Made by a program: the position numbers and the translations under genes. Below, piece by piece: positions 37,331 through 51,400 of a DNA stretch of 64,000 bases. The notes under the pieces are model-generated. The model made no database searches and was not told the origin of the DNA. It saw only the letters and a list, made by a program, of their open reading frames with translations. The DNA is from Larus michahellis. Its lineage: Eukaryota > Chordata > Aves > Charadriiformes > Laridae. The stretch is taken from the NCBI RefSeq assembly GCF_964199755.1, contig NC_133900.1, positions 72,648,727-72,712,726 of the forward strand, given 5' to 3'. Position 1 is the stretch's first letter. The number at the start of each line of letters is the position of its first letter.

Positions 37331-38921
37331 ACAAAAGCAAATAAATAATAATCTAACAACACCAGAACTCCACAACCTGTTCTTTTGTTTTAGCCAGCAT
37401 CCCAGGATGAGGTGTCCCATTTCTGTAGTCCACCTACAGAAACCCATGGATAATCAAGATCCAAAGAGTAGAGGCAACAATCCATCATGGCTTGCACTTG
37501 CATTATTCCCAGTGAAAAACACAAGTGATTTTTCTACTTCATTATATTCAAGCCGAATATTTAGTGCATGGATGCAGCACTTTCCTCCTCTTTCTCTTCC
37601 AGAAATACGTTCACCTTCTTAAATAGATTTACATGCCTGCCTTCCGTTGTTGTATCTGGCATTTCATTTCATACCTCAAACCATTATATGAATATGCTAC
37701 ATCTAGAGTCACTTGGCGTTATGGATTTACTCTGTCTTTGCGGCATGTGGTTATAAAACTGAGTAGTTAATCAGACAGTGATTTCAGTATTGTTACTCTG
37801 ATTTTCAATAACATGGTTAATATTATCTAATCTAGTTTATGACCTTACCTTCTTCAAATGTAACAACGCACTCTATGACTAAGCAGCTAAAGTTTTCTGC
37901 TAGGAACACCCTGTAGTCTTCAACTCTGTCTTTCCTGCCCAGTTTTTTTCTGTAACTTCATAAATCAAGAGATTATTTCTAGTTGGCCTATTTATACTTA
38001 CTTCTTTATTGGTAATCCTTGCTTCTCAAGGGCTCAAACCTGCAATGTACTAAGGATCTATTTCAAAAAAGCCCTGAAATACACCTTCAAGAATATAAAA
38101 AATTCCATTTCCTGCTACAAGATTATTCAGGAACCTGACAATAGGCAGGTGTTTAAATACTTTTTTGGATCAGAGCCCCAAGGTTCAGTACCTTACAGCA
38201 CTGAGCTCTGCATGCTTCACCGAATCGCCTAAATCCACAATGACTTTAATCCAAACACAGGTTTCTCCCACACCTCTCCTTTGAAAAATTAACAAATCCT
38301 CCCTCACAAAGAATTCTTTATATGCTCCTGCACTTCTTTCTCAATAATGTGTTATTAACAGAAGCAACAGCTCTGCTAGAGAGGAGATTTTCTCACAGTA
38401 TTTTCTGCCTGCTGAAACCCAAAAGAATTTATAAATACATAAGGACGGATCCTCAAAAGAAATTTTTTTTAATTGTCAACATCAGGGATTTTCAGATAAA
38501 TTTAGCTATATCTCTAATTCAGAAAACATCTCCTTATTGCCCTCTATGCTGGCACACTCATTTGTGGCTGGGATTGTGTGATTAGATACTGTCTCCGCTG
38601 CACCTTTCAGAATTAACACCAAAGACCTCCAAATAGCTCAGTCTAATTTTTCAGGAGTGCAGAATAGTTCTTAAAAACTCCGAGAAAGTATATTTGGTCT
38701 ACCATGCACATAACTCTAAAAAACGACATGTACTTACAATCTGTCCCTCCTGCTCCTGCCCTTTCTAGCATCTCCCACCTGCTGCTGGTTCTCCAACTTC
38801 TCCTCCAGGCAGTTCCCATAGACACTGAACTTCCCACTTCTTTTTCGCTTATTGCTCTTAAATGACTTCCTTTCTCTTAGAAAGTAATCGCTCCCTTTAC
38901 TCACCAGCTCTACCACAGCAG

Positions 38922-38945
38922 CTACTAGACTCCTAAGTCTAGTAG
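38922..38945. repeat. 10-bp perfect hairpin with 4-nt loop
   Basis: CTACTAGACT, loop CCTA, AGTCTAGTAG. It lies just upstream, in minus-strand terms, of the exon-like segment at 38738-38875. Confidence 0.85.
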
Positions 38946-41900
38946 AGTTGAGACAGTATCTCAGACACATTTCTCTGATCAGGAAGGCATAGTACATTTA
39001 CTTGGACTGTATTTATTTCTCATCTATGTTGCCCTCTGCACACATTTTAGGCAACGTTTCCTGGCAGAACTGACTGATAAAAGAATCACTTTCAAGCAAC
39101 TGCTACAAAATATTAATGGAAAATGAACTTGAAACTTATAAACCTAATTCTCTGCAGTGAAAATCTGCTTCTACTGGTTACAACAATCTAAACAGGAACC
39201 AGAAGTTTCCTTTGGCTTCCCTGTTGAACAATAACTGGGCAACAGAGCTCCAGTCAAGAACACAACATGACAAACAGCACAGCAAGCCATCCACTGGCCA
39301 ATATCTATTGGCTCAAAATTGTAATCGAGTATGTCAGGAAGTAAAAAAACCAGCTTAGATAGGTCTAAATTGCTTGTGGATATTCATAAAGTACAATCTG
39401 AATAACTACTTGAAGATTTCTTTAGCTCTGTCTCCTGCAACAGAGAAGAATACCACACTGGAAACATTAAAAGCATAAAATAACAGTATTCTGTTTATCT
39501 ATATTTCCATTTTTGTGTACACTTATTTTATTAAATACTAATACAACAGGCTTAAAATAAAGGAAATCACACTCAAACCCAATTAACCTGACTGCTCCAT
39601 TCTCCTCTCTCTCTGTAGGTCAAATGCCCAGTTTATTTTATGTGCAGTGGCAGATGCATGAATTAACTTCTTCCTCATTCACCTACTTGATTCTTACAGT
39701 GTCTCGAAGATCGTTTTTTGTTTATAAATCAGTTTATTTTCACTGCAGAAGGTAGAAGAGGTTGTGAACATATGCATAGATTGCTGAGGTTAGCTATTTT
39801 AATAACAATTGTATTGACATGAGGAACGGAAAATCTTAGCTGTGGCATACAACAGTTATAGCTGGATGTAAGATAAGAGTTGAAGCTGATAAAAACATAG
39901 TAATTTATAAACAAAACATAACCAACATTTTAAATGTGTTCATTATGCAGTACCTCAGGCAGAATGGGATCTGTTAAAGAGATGCTGTCTTTTACTGTTG
40001 GTTCAGACAATATACATGAAAAAAGAGAAATTAATTGAGTTTTATTAATGCCCTTGACAGCACTATAAAATTAAGCCTGTTTGTTGACTTAAATAAAAAA
40101 CTAACCCAGTTAAGAAAACCCCAAGTTAACAAACCCAAAATCTTGAGGTTTTCTATGATGAAATTTTAGTGAAAACTAAGTTCTTGGAGGTATTTCATCT
40201 TCATAATTTTCTGTTTCTTCAAATGTACTTAAAAAAAAAATGTTCTACTAGATATAATCTATTGAATTAATCAAATAATCCAATTAAGAGTTCCTTTGAA
40301 CTGATAATAGCTATAAACAGAACTAACTCTTGCATAAACTGTAAATTTTTAGCGAATACTTTATGTTTATTGAGAACGCATTTTAAAAATATTGAAGCAA
40401 AACTGTTAATAAAATTATGATGTAAAAAAATCCATGCTTTTAACTGAATTAATCAAAATTAAAACGGGAGGGCAAGATGGTTTTAAACTGACAGATTACA
40501 TTGGAAGGCTCATAAACATAATAGCAAAGAGAACAAAAGTTATTTTTATTTGTATCTGTAAAAGAAATGGTATCTAATCCAACTAAATCCAAAATACTAT
40601 TTACAGTTCAATTCATAATTTTTACATGGTTGAAAATATTGGCAGTATGTGATTTGGAAATGATTTTGCATGAAATGCGATTTTTTTCATAGGCAAAAAA
40701 ATCCTTATTTTTATAGGCTACACAGGACTTTCAGTCTGGTACACAGCTATGTTAAACTCCTGAATGAACATTTCTTCCACCTACTATCTCAAAATTACGT
40801 TATATTCAGAGTGAACATAAAATGAATCCTATTCTGGTTTACGTTTTAATGTTAAGAATCTAAGTAAAATTAACTATAACTAATATACAGTCATAGAAAA
40901 AATACTCATCAAATCTCACATTATGACGGACTTATCCATCTTGCATATCCAGGGGTTTTTATTACCTTTCACCAACATTCAAAGTATTACACTACACCGA
41001 ATGCTTAGAGAGAAGTCAGCTGTGAAATCTGATGACAGGTTACGGCTACTGTGGGAACATTTTCATTACCAGACTTTTGAGTACTTAATATCACACTTCA
41101 ATGGTAAATGATTATCTTTTATGTCTAATTTCACTTTGATTTTATTTTTTAAAGAGATTATTTTTAAGAGCTATGAAAGGACAGCTCTAAACCCCTGACA
41201 TTTCCTGTGGCGTATTAATGGTATTTCCAGTTTTAGAAGAAAATCCTGTTCTTAGAGCCCAGCTGAACACCTGAATTCTCTCCCTGAGACCAGCAAGGGA
41301 TCCAGCTTGCCTCGTAGCACTACAGCTGTCGGTTAAAACTAACTTTATGGCAAGCAAACGTACAAGGGACTTCCTGACCCCTGCACTCTGTCCTCTTTAA
41401 TGCACTACAAAATCAAGATAAACCCACTGCTTGCATTTAGCAGCCAGAGTTTAAATGTTGTTTTTTTAACTTCATACGGTTTGTCAAGGAAATGTTTCTA
41501 CTTATTTTAGGTATTGCAATTTACACCTAACTTAGTCTTGTTGGGAGCAGGGGCAGAGGGAAGGCCATGCCCCACTCACTTTCTAATTTAAGGCTAATAT
41601 GCAGGCCTACACAGGAATTAAGTGCCACGCAGTCCTTAGCTGCCCCTCTGCCTATGGATGAATTTTATGCATTATGAACATCCCAAGCAAACAATACTAA
41701 TAACTAAGTATATAATGTGAGAAATATCTAAGTGCTCTTGACAAGCTCTGCTCTTGACAGCTCGCACTCCTGGGAAAAACTGAAGAGTTCAGTGTAGAGA
41801 TTTCGGTGGAACAAAACTTTGTGTGGGTGTCTTTATGCTGTGTGGTTTCAAATCACTTCTAGCAAAAAAAATAAAATATATATATTCAGTTTCCAATTTG

Positions 41901-43337
41901 GGTCTCATCTGGCACAAAATTTCCAGCCACATTTTGGATTAAAGGCTTGATCCAAAGCATGCTTAGTATATAATGGTGAAGCATTTTTCAGAAAGGAGGA
42001 TTGAAACTCAGCGTTTCCTATTTTTCTTCCTCCTTCCAGATGAGTGATGAATGACTATGGATAGCCAGATGCTCACACTTTCATGTTCTTTGACCCAACT
42101 GAAGCTCGGCTTTAGTCAATGCAAAGTAGAATAGCTTCAATAAAATGAAGAGAATGTTCCCTTCACCTTTGATTACTTCAGGGCAACATATTCATTTGGA
42201 AGAAGCGACTTAACTTCCCTCAGGCACAAGAGAGAATTAGTATCTGGGAAGCTTTGATTTATTAATGTGCTAAGCCCTGAACTGTTGGGTAAAAGGCCAG
42301 CACTGTTGACATATCAACTTCAGTACTTCGAGCGGAACCTGAATTTTATGTGATTTAGGAAAGCCAAACAAGGCAGCTTGCAGATGAGACTGCCACAGAG
42401 AGGTCTTGTGAATCTCAGCAGGGCTTCCCTGACATGAAGAATAGCACTTAGGTTACTCACATTTTATCAAAACAGTTTTGTAAATATGCCCAATGTTCTG
42501 GTGAAGCTTCAAATTTCTATCTACAGGGCATGTAAATTGGTTTGGGTTCACTAACAAACTGATTCTGAGCTGTGAGTCTGGGTCCAAAACTGCATTCACT
42601 TAAGAAAAAGTTTCGGACTTAAATGTTGACCCCATTCAAGTCAAAGACAACACACTCTGTGACCTTAAGTCACAAAAAATTAATTCAAAAATAGTGCCTG
42701 TTCATTCTAGTGAGAACGCAAAAGATCTTAGAAGGAAAGCAATTTAATGGTGAAAGCAGAAAGGGTGAAAAAATAGTCTCCTCTTACAGGGGAAAGAAAA
42801 AGAAAAAGAAGTTAGAATGATTTCTGTAACTTTTCAGTACTTTACTCAGAAAGCATACTTTTACTGGCACTCCTGGAAAATTCATCTTTAGGTGAAACCA
42901 CGAAAATTATTGCAGATAATCATTTACCCCCAATATATTTGAGCAAGAACATGTGAAAATACTATGTTCTAAAGAAAACATGACCATAGACTTAATTGTT
43001 GTCTTTGCTAGAATATAGAACCTATTGCAATAGCATGTTCAATGAGTCATTGTAGAGAAACTAAAGAAATGATGGGAAATAAGAAAAATAAATTATGGCG
43101 ATGATGAGAGATAAAGGCAAAATATTGATTATTCTGAAACGTTTTACTACATTCAGAATTTAATAGGAAATGCAGATTTTCCCATAATATTTCCTGTCCT
43201 CTACTGCCAAGCCCATGAGGCATCTCACATGCTTTGATTCCAACACAAAATTCCAAAGTGGGAACTGTACGCTGAAGCCTTCTTGGTAATGTTTAGGAGC
43301 ATTACGATTTTTGGGAGTGTTTATTTGCTGTTTCACC

Positions 43338-43360
43338 GGGGGAGGGGTGGGGGGGGGCGG
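43338..43360 (+). other. G-quadruplex candidate
   Basis: G5-A-G4-T-G9-C-G2 on the plus strand satisfies the four-G-tract pattern when the G9 run is split. It stands alone in an AT-rich neighbourhood. Confidence 0.75.
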
Positions 43361-44274
43361 TATTTCAATAGGAAGAATATGTCTGTGATTGCACTCCTGA
43401 TGAAGCCTTTTATTTAAATCTCCTTACCTGCCATGGAAAGATAAAAAGACACTGTGTAGAGATTGCGGCTGTATTGGGCATAGCTCCCACAGGGGAAATT
43501 ACCCTTTAACAGTGTTAAACTCGATGGTGTGTGAATGGTTACGTGGTACTTGAAGTGAATGAACCAATTCATCTTTCAGATTAGGACCACATGCCTGTAA
43601 GTGATAAGTGCTTTGTCTCAGAAGAAAAAGAAAAAAAGAACACAACAACATAAAAATATTTTTCTGTCACATTTACTACCACCTGATGTTAAACTACCTT
43701 CAAGAAAGGGTAGCACAGAATGAGTTAAATAAATCAATGAGGAAAATTTCTTTGCTTATTTCCAGTCAGGCTGTATTTTAAATATTACCATTATTTACAA
43801 TATAAAAAGACCAATTAATATATATAGAGGGAACTATTTTTGTTATTGGAAATGACAGAAGATATACAATAAACAGTCCTGTGTCCAACTTGAATTCATT
43901 AGATTCTTCGCCCTAGTCTTGTTTTGAACAAATAACAAAACCAACAAACAACCAAAACCAACATGCCTTCCACTTGTTACTGGTCCAACTGGGTTTCGTG
44001 GTAGGCAAAACAGTACTTAATCAGGAGAGACGCAGTGAAATCCTGACAGAGACAATTTGTTGTATTTCAGTAATACCAATGGAGAGTCCACAGGTTTTTA
44101 TTAAATATATTAATCTTTCAATTAATCTAATCAAAATTTTGTAGTCACTCTGAGAAGTGTCTTTTCTTGGCAGGTAAGCAGATAGGCTAAAGGTAACAGG
44201 AAAGATCACTAATTTTTCATATCCAACTACAGAGTCAAATATTGAAGAGGATGTTTTTATTTTGTGGAGCTAGA

Positions 44275-44330
<56 letters not shown>

Positions 44331-46691
44331 CGACGATGTGGAGCTTTCGCATTGATGCTATGCCAGAGATACATAAAGAAAATGAAACGTTTTAAACAGA
44401 TAAGATACAAATTGAAACAACATTAAAAGACTGAAAGTCAGAAAACCACCAATATCTGTTTCAAGACTCTATCTCCAGATCAATACGTTACAGACAGAGA
44501 TGTCAACCCTCCTAATTATCCTTGAAGACACCACTGTTTAGCAAACAGATTGCAAGACCTTCTGCAAAATCCCAGAAGCAAATTTTAACAAGTCTCCACA
44601 AGGCTCACAGCAAAAGGAATATTGTAAAGTTATCTGACAAGCTCCTAGCAGACAACACAAACTTCCAGAGTCAACCAGATGCTCCACATTTTGTATGTGA
44701 GTTATTCAGAGAGAGGACTCACTGAAGCAGTATAGAATTTTCTTCCTGAAGGAAGCTCCGGGTAAGTCATCACATTTTCCAGTGATGGCCACATGCCGTA
44801 TTAATCTTCGCTAACAGCAGAGTAATAGCAAAAAATATACAAATATTATACTAGCTGCAGTAAGACTGAGCTTGATCTTGAGACTGAAGGGCTTTGGTTA
44901 TTTTAGAATGAAAGCAATTTGACGCAAATGCATTTTACATGTAGGATGCTTGGTTTGTCGTCTCTCCATCCATAGAAATATTTCACCCTGGCCCCACATC
45001 TGAAAATGTAGGTACTTAAAATAATTTTGATGCTTGAAGGAAATCTCAGAAATGAATGCATTGGTATACATAACAAATGAGAACAACTTTCATAAAAAAC
45101 ATGCCTCTCCCATAGCTTCACTTGCTACAGTAAGCAGTTCAAACTGTTTGTGTATCTCAGCAACACCTGGTATATGAGCTTGTCTGTCATTTCCAAACTG
45201 TCAAGTAGGTTCAGGCTCATTTCTGTGTGCTAATATCATTTGCCCTTTTTTGACTGGTTATTTTGCAGTGCCTATCAGTTAAGAGCTAAAAACTTTTATT
45301 TTGCCCATGAAAAGTGCTTATTGGTTGCTTATTAGATGTAATATTTTCCCTTAAAGAAATAGTTAGTTGATATTAAACTCTACCAAATTATCTTCAAATT
45401 ATTAACGTGGTGCCTGAAAGTTAATTAGAATTATCTAGAGCGATATTCTCAATTTACGACAGAAAGGAGTCAGGAGAATGGTGTCAAAAGCAGGACATTT
45501 TATCATGTTGCTCCCTTAAGACTTTGGTGCTTCTTTCCCCTAACTGGTGCTGGCAGAAAGTTTACTTCGTTAACACTGATCACTGGAAGAGCGACCCAGA
45601 TGCCAGGCTTCCAGCTCCCACTCTAGCCCTTGCAGCTAAACCGACGAGTACATTCTTATTCTTTCAACACCAGGATACCGGGCACTACTAGAGAATGTCA
45701 GGGTCAAGGATGCAAATGGCTTTAAGTTGTTCTTTCTTAGCCATTTCCTTGAAATCACCTCTAACACAGGCTTAAAGTTACAGGAGGAAAAAAAAACCAG
45801 ACAACATATTTACAATCGCTTTATAAGGGCATAAGTAACGAAAAAGACAGACAACTGCTCCATCTTCGCATTGCAGAAACACACCCTAGATGCATGTCCC
45901 TCCCAGGATTCACAGGACAAACTATAAATGACTGCCTGACCTGTGGGTCTAGAGACTCATTTCTATTTCCATACTGCATTCAGAGAAAACAGCTGTTGGG
46001 CTGGGGAAGGATGCTGACTTTTATATCCTTGTTTATCCCTGATACAGCCCCCCGATCCTTGGGGGTCCCTCTGAGGTTACCAGATGGTATCATTCCCCTT
46101 CCTCCCTCCCTTCCCCTTTCTTCTAAGGACATATTTATTTGTAAGTCATTCAGGAATTTCAGTCTGTTGTCAACCACATTGCTGGCAGCTGCCTTCTGCT
46201 TTGTAAATATTAATATTGGTTGGGCATCTGCTCAACTGTGAAATAGTCTTTTAGCCACCAGGTCTGTGTTTGGCAAAGCCCTAATCAGAGTTTTAGGCAA
46301 CGTGAAGCTGACTCTCTTTCCACCCAGATAAGCAACGCTCGTCTTTGAACCACTCGCATTTTGTTTTTCCTAAATTAGTTTTAACTTCTCAGCTGTCAGA
46401 TGTGGCTCCCTATGTGGCCACATAAATGCTTGTGCCAGAAAAAAAGGCATCAGAGGGAAGGGAAAGAGTATTCAAGGGAAGGGATTGCACTTTTCAGCGA
46501 TGGCTTATGGCAATTTGAAACACACCTGAGGCAATTACTTGCCTTCTCGTGACACACACATCTGTTAAATACACTGACTTAATAATGTCCTCGTCAAAAT
46601 ATACTTTACTTTCAATAAAAGTATACATTGAATGTAAAAAAATGCCACCTCAAATAAGATCGAGTAGTCAGAAACGTTATTTTAGTGGGAC
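43361..46691 (-). other. putative intron, nothing recognised apart from listed repeats
   Basis: AT-rich DNA with chance frames. The 45.23-45.44 kb part is dense in TTAATTAG and TTATTAG-type cores without low complexity and might be a conserved noncoding element. Confidence 0.45.
44275..44338 (+). repeat. (GAT)n microsatellite
   Basis: An uninterrupted run of about 18 GAT units followed by GACGACGAT. The point changes lie at the 3' edge. A long perfect core suggests current length polymorphism. Confidence 0.97.
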
Positions 46692-46736
46692 TGTCCTGGT
46701 TTCACCTGGGACAGAGTTAATTTTCTTTCTAGTGGA
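46692..46736 (+). mobile_element. 5' scrap of an ERVL-like LTR
   Basis: TGTCCTGGTTTCACCTGGGA followed by 'cagagttaattttctttcta' matches the first 45 bp of the LTR family seen intact at 32924-33477. The match then stops abruptly, with no 3' LTR part visible downstream. It is probably the relic of an LTR removed by deletion. Confidence 0.72.
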
Positions 46737-48289
46737 AGAAAAAAACCTGAACAATAAAAAAGGGACAGAATCAACCACCACCTTTGTGCCTTGCTTCACC
46801 ATTCAATTTCAGATACAAAACCAAAACTTTTCCTTGATAATTCTTATATCTGTTTGTCTAGTATCATCTCACATTACTTTGCTTTGTCAATTACTTTGTC
46901 AATCGCTTTAGGTAAAATGTGTAATCTTCATTTCTTCCTGCCAGCTCTTTCAGTTTTACAGGTTTCCTTCCTACCGGCATGCAAAATAAATTAATGTGAA
47001 TTTACAGAATATGTATAAAACATGCTAGCAGAAAGTTGTCAAAATACCATGCACTGGCTTTGGCACTAGAAGAAGTCTCCCATTAAAGAAATATTTCAGA
47101 CACCAGCAATCTTGGCAGGGTTACATGATACTTATGATAGCACTTTAGGCAATAAGCAAGTGTGAAACAATGGGAAATGCACACTTGAATCAAGTCTGCA
47201 TTCTGCTTTTGATTACTGAGAACTAGCAGTGAATGATATGGACTGGGTAAGAGTCCACAATGAATTATCCTAAGGGTTCAAGCATAAGAGGGCAGCAATT
47301 TTTAGTATACTCAGACTATATTTGTATAGTTTTATGCCTTTCCTTGCTGGTCCCTGGGATAATAGAAACTTCTCAATCTGCAAGAATTCTGTGAAAAGAC
47401 CAGAAATGTTTGCTGAAAGCTTTCCCTAAGTAACAGTGATGGTCATCAATGAGGTCTTTCTCACTTCTGTGTACCTAGCATGAAGTACATTTTAGACTAA
47501 CATTCCAACTGTAGCAGTGCCATTCATCTATTTTATCATTAAGGTCTGGTACATGAAAAATAAAGTAAAACAATAAGAAATTAATGGGGCATTGCATCCT
47601 AAACTATGTAAACACATGCTGATAAGAACACGCTATCTTTAGATCCAAATTCCTAGATCAGCCTTATGGAGCATTCAAAGCATTCACTCCATGTAAATAG
47701 CTACAGAAAATATGAAAATATATGTAGAAAACCAATCTTATTTATATGGTAAAGATTTAAGTAAAATAACAATAATTGCATATGTAAAGGATAATGAATT
47801 TGCCACACACACAACATCTTGTCTTCTGCAAAAAGCAAAATAGCTTGCAAATCATTTGCATGTAAAAATATTATATATCCATACTTACACAAACAAACTA
47901 TTATGACTTTATGACATAAACCCACAAACAGATAAAAAAACTGAAGGTTGAATTCATTAAATGAATTCTCCTTGGGAAACAGAGATTACAACTACAGTAT
48001 AGTAAAAACAATGTGAAGTTCTTAACAGAAATCCTAAGTATTTGCAGAACAAACTAAATTTTTGACACGACAGAACCAACAGCATTTAAGGGACAGGACT
48101 ACACTGGTTACTCTTAGAAATTCAAAACATACAGGGATTCCTAACAGCGATATTTGAAATATTGCAAAATTTCTTCAGACACTTCTCAGGTAATACTGAA
48201 GATAAAAGCGATGTTAAGTATCTTGAACTAACCTAAATGTTTCCTCTTCACTTAATCCTGTAAGAGTAATAAAAAGGAAAGTCTAACAA

Positions 48290-48430
48290 GGATTCACTGC
48301 TATTACTGAGGTGGCCGTTGTTATTAATATTCATTCTATTTCTCTCGCAGTCTATATGTTCCAGTAACAGGCTGCATTGTGCAGAATGTAGTTGGGCTGC
48401 ATCATCATTAATTAATAGATGACCTTTGCC
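48290..48430. promoter_or_regulatory. candidate conserved noncoding element
   Basis: A compact non-repetitive block with homeodomain cores ('gttgttattaatattcattc', 'catcattaattaatagatga') next to a 'tgacctttgccctgacc' stretch resembling a nuclear-receptor direct repeat with 1-nt spacing, read on either strand. Motifs are seen; function is inferred. Confidence 0.22.
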
Positions 48431-51400
48431 CTGACCAGGTTAAAATCTAAGAAAAAGACATGAAACAACAGATGGGAAGAGACAGACAGATGGGAAAGTA
48501 CCAAAAAGTGCAGTGCTGGTCAGCATGATAGGCTGGTTGTCTCAGACCGCCAGCTGTCTAATCTTTTGTCAAAATTTGTAAGAGCAGCAGAAAATCAGAG
48601 AGTTTTAAGGAGGATTTTGAAAGATAATATAACACAATAGCTTTGCAGTTGTTAGTGGTGTCTTTTCCCTCACGTAAGAAGCAGCACCAGAGGTGACATG
48701 AACATGAGCAATAGAGAAAGTCACCATAGTCTGGTTGGGGCTAAGAGTTAACATTGCAACAACAAAAGACAGGGGCTTCACACTCAACCGAAGGCCTTGA
48801 GTGTGAAGATAGGCAACCCCTGTTTGACATAAAACTGAGAGATTTAACGTAAGGACTGAGAAACAAGGGTCAAAACAATAAACTACAAAATTTTAAATTT
48901 TTTTCATCAACAAAATGCAGATGCTCTGGAAGGAGACAAAGTACTATTTTCCACAGCTCGATACATAAAGTCTGGGTGGAAGAGGTGGAAAATGAAGACC
49001 CATTCTTAGAAATACAATTTAACTCTTCATATTTCCAAGCAACCCCATTTAAGACTCAAAAATCCACGTTGCTTCCAATATACACAGAAGGGCCCATGAG
49101 CAATTTCCATTCAAACACAAGACCCTGCTTCTTCAGTGTATCAGAGTGTCATCTGGATATAGTTGAAAACACCATTTTCCGGAAGACTTTTCCATGTTCT
49201 TGGTCATGCAGCTACACAGGTCTATGGAGCAACCAGGTCCTGGTTGGCTTTTCCATGCTTTCCTCACCACTTCTTCTAACACTTTCTTGCCTCACCCTAG
49301 CTCTTCCCAACTAACTCCTCCTATCTTCTTGCAGCAGAAATCACGGGACAACTGACACCAGTTTGAGCAACTTTAGGCTTGTAAGATTAGTCCTGCAAAT
49401 ACTATATACCCTTCTGATTCAAATTTGCTTACACATGCAATGCATAATTTGTGAGCGGAGAGACCTTGCCGACAATACTTATTTCTTAAATCCCCCATCA
49501 GGAATATTTTCAGCAAGGTGACTTCTAGTTGTGTTCAATAGCTGCATTTACATGTGATGTTTCCATCCCTGATCAAGTAATAAAGACTCTGGTTGCTAGT
49601 CCAGGTGAAACCAGCATTACAAAAGGTAAGATGAAGAGGAATTAATCCTCCTCTTATTCCAAATGTTTCAGATATCTATCAGGAAACACAATCAATACAC
49701 ATAACTGAGATATTTAATCACTTACCACAGTTTGCAATGAATAAATTATGCCCTGTTCAGGCTGAAATTTGTTTGTTTAAACTCATTCTTTCTTGAAATA
49801 TTAACTACATTTGCAAAGTTTTTAAATAATAAAAATGTTAAATAATAAAATATGGACTGATTTTTTACTGTCCTGCAAATTGAATATCAAATGAGTACAG
49901 AAGGCTATCTAAAGAAGGTGACAGTGTTCTTTAGGGAAAATTTCATTTCTTACATTGTTCTTATAATTTTTTTTAACAAAATATACCAAATCTTGAGATA
50001 CTCACAAAACATGTCTTAGCAATACTGAAATATAGGTACTATCAGTTGATATCTAATTTAGCCCCCATGGAGACAATGAAAACAACAAAAAAAAGCCCTA
50101 CAAGAAAAAGTAGGAGATTTTAGAGGAGAAATACACATTTATTTATATATTTCACCACAATCCTACATTTCAGTAAATTATCTGAAGAATGTTTCAATTA
50201 GGAGCTGAGTGGCTTTTGTCGATTTGCATAGTAATAAAAAGAATGAGAGCAGGAAGGAAAAATACATTAAAATTCATCTTGGGAGAGTGAACAGACAGTA
50301 CTATTGAAAATTTTTACATCAAATTTCATTTGCCAAACAAACCTGCACAATTTTCATTTCAACATAATAACCTACCCTATAGTAAAAATACTACACAGAA
50401 AGGAATAACCTCACTCTGATAATCACTAATAGTTCTACCTCAGTTTGACCAAAGGCACAGTCAATAATTGTTTTACTAGTGTTTCATTAAAGCTAATTTA
50501 CTTTTTCTTATTTTCTTTTCCCACCTTTGACTGGCTCAACAGAGCATTGACCAGCAGATGGAATAATTATTTTGAAATATCGCACAAAAAAAGTCACTGT
50601 GTTAGAAAAGCAGCATTTGATGAATTTTAGTAAGTGATCATTTATAAGGAATATAATCTTATTTTGTGTTAATTGGCATTTTCGTTCCATTCATGTAAGA
50701 GCTATCATATCTTAGTTGTACAAAAAACTAAACCACACAAAATTACGAAAAAGATAAATGGCAGTTGATATGAAAACACATCTTTCTTCTAATAGCCACA
50801 AGGCTTGCGAGTATTTACTCTTTCAGGCTACAAGACTCATTTGTTGCCTTACAGGTGTCGACATGAGTCTACAATAACAGTTGCAGTTCCACATTTGGAA
50901 GTTTCCAACAGCAATCCAAATTGAAACCTGCTTCTGATGGCAGCTGAGATGGGTCCTTCTTTTCTGTCACCATCCAGAGCTGACAAAAAAGACCAGTCTA
51001 TATGTGTAAGGACGGCCAGGGGGCAATGATGTGACTCCAGTCACAGATTTCCAAGTGCAATCTGTACAGTTAGTAATCAGGGAAAGGGCCATACGCGCTC
51101 TCTCTTCTCACTTTTTGTATTCCTTAAAAAGGAACTCAGGATCAAAATGCTCCTCTTTTGTTACATTCATTGGCCTCTTGTTTCTCCTACTATTACTATC
51201 TTGATTCCCTTATATGCTAGTTTAATTTAAGCAAGCTTTACCAATGATAGCGTATCTTTCCTATTCAGCTGTACATTGAGCTTTCAAACACAACAAGGCA
51301 GTTACCCTGAACAAATTGGTTTTTTATATGAAAATGTAGTTTCCTTCTGCTTTTCAATGTCAATGTGAAAGGGTGCTTCTATCTCAGCGCCTGAGTTTCT

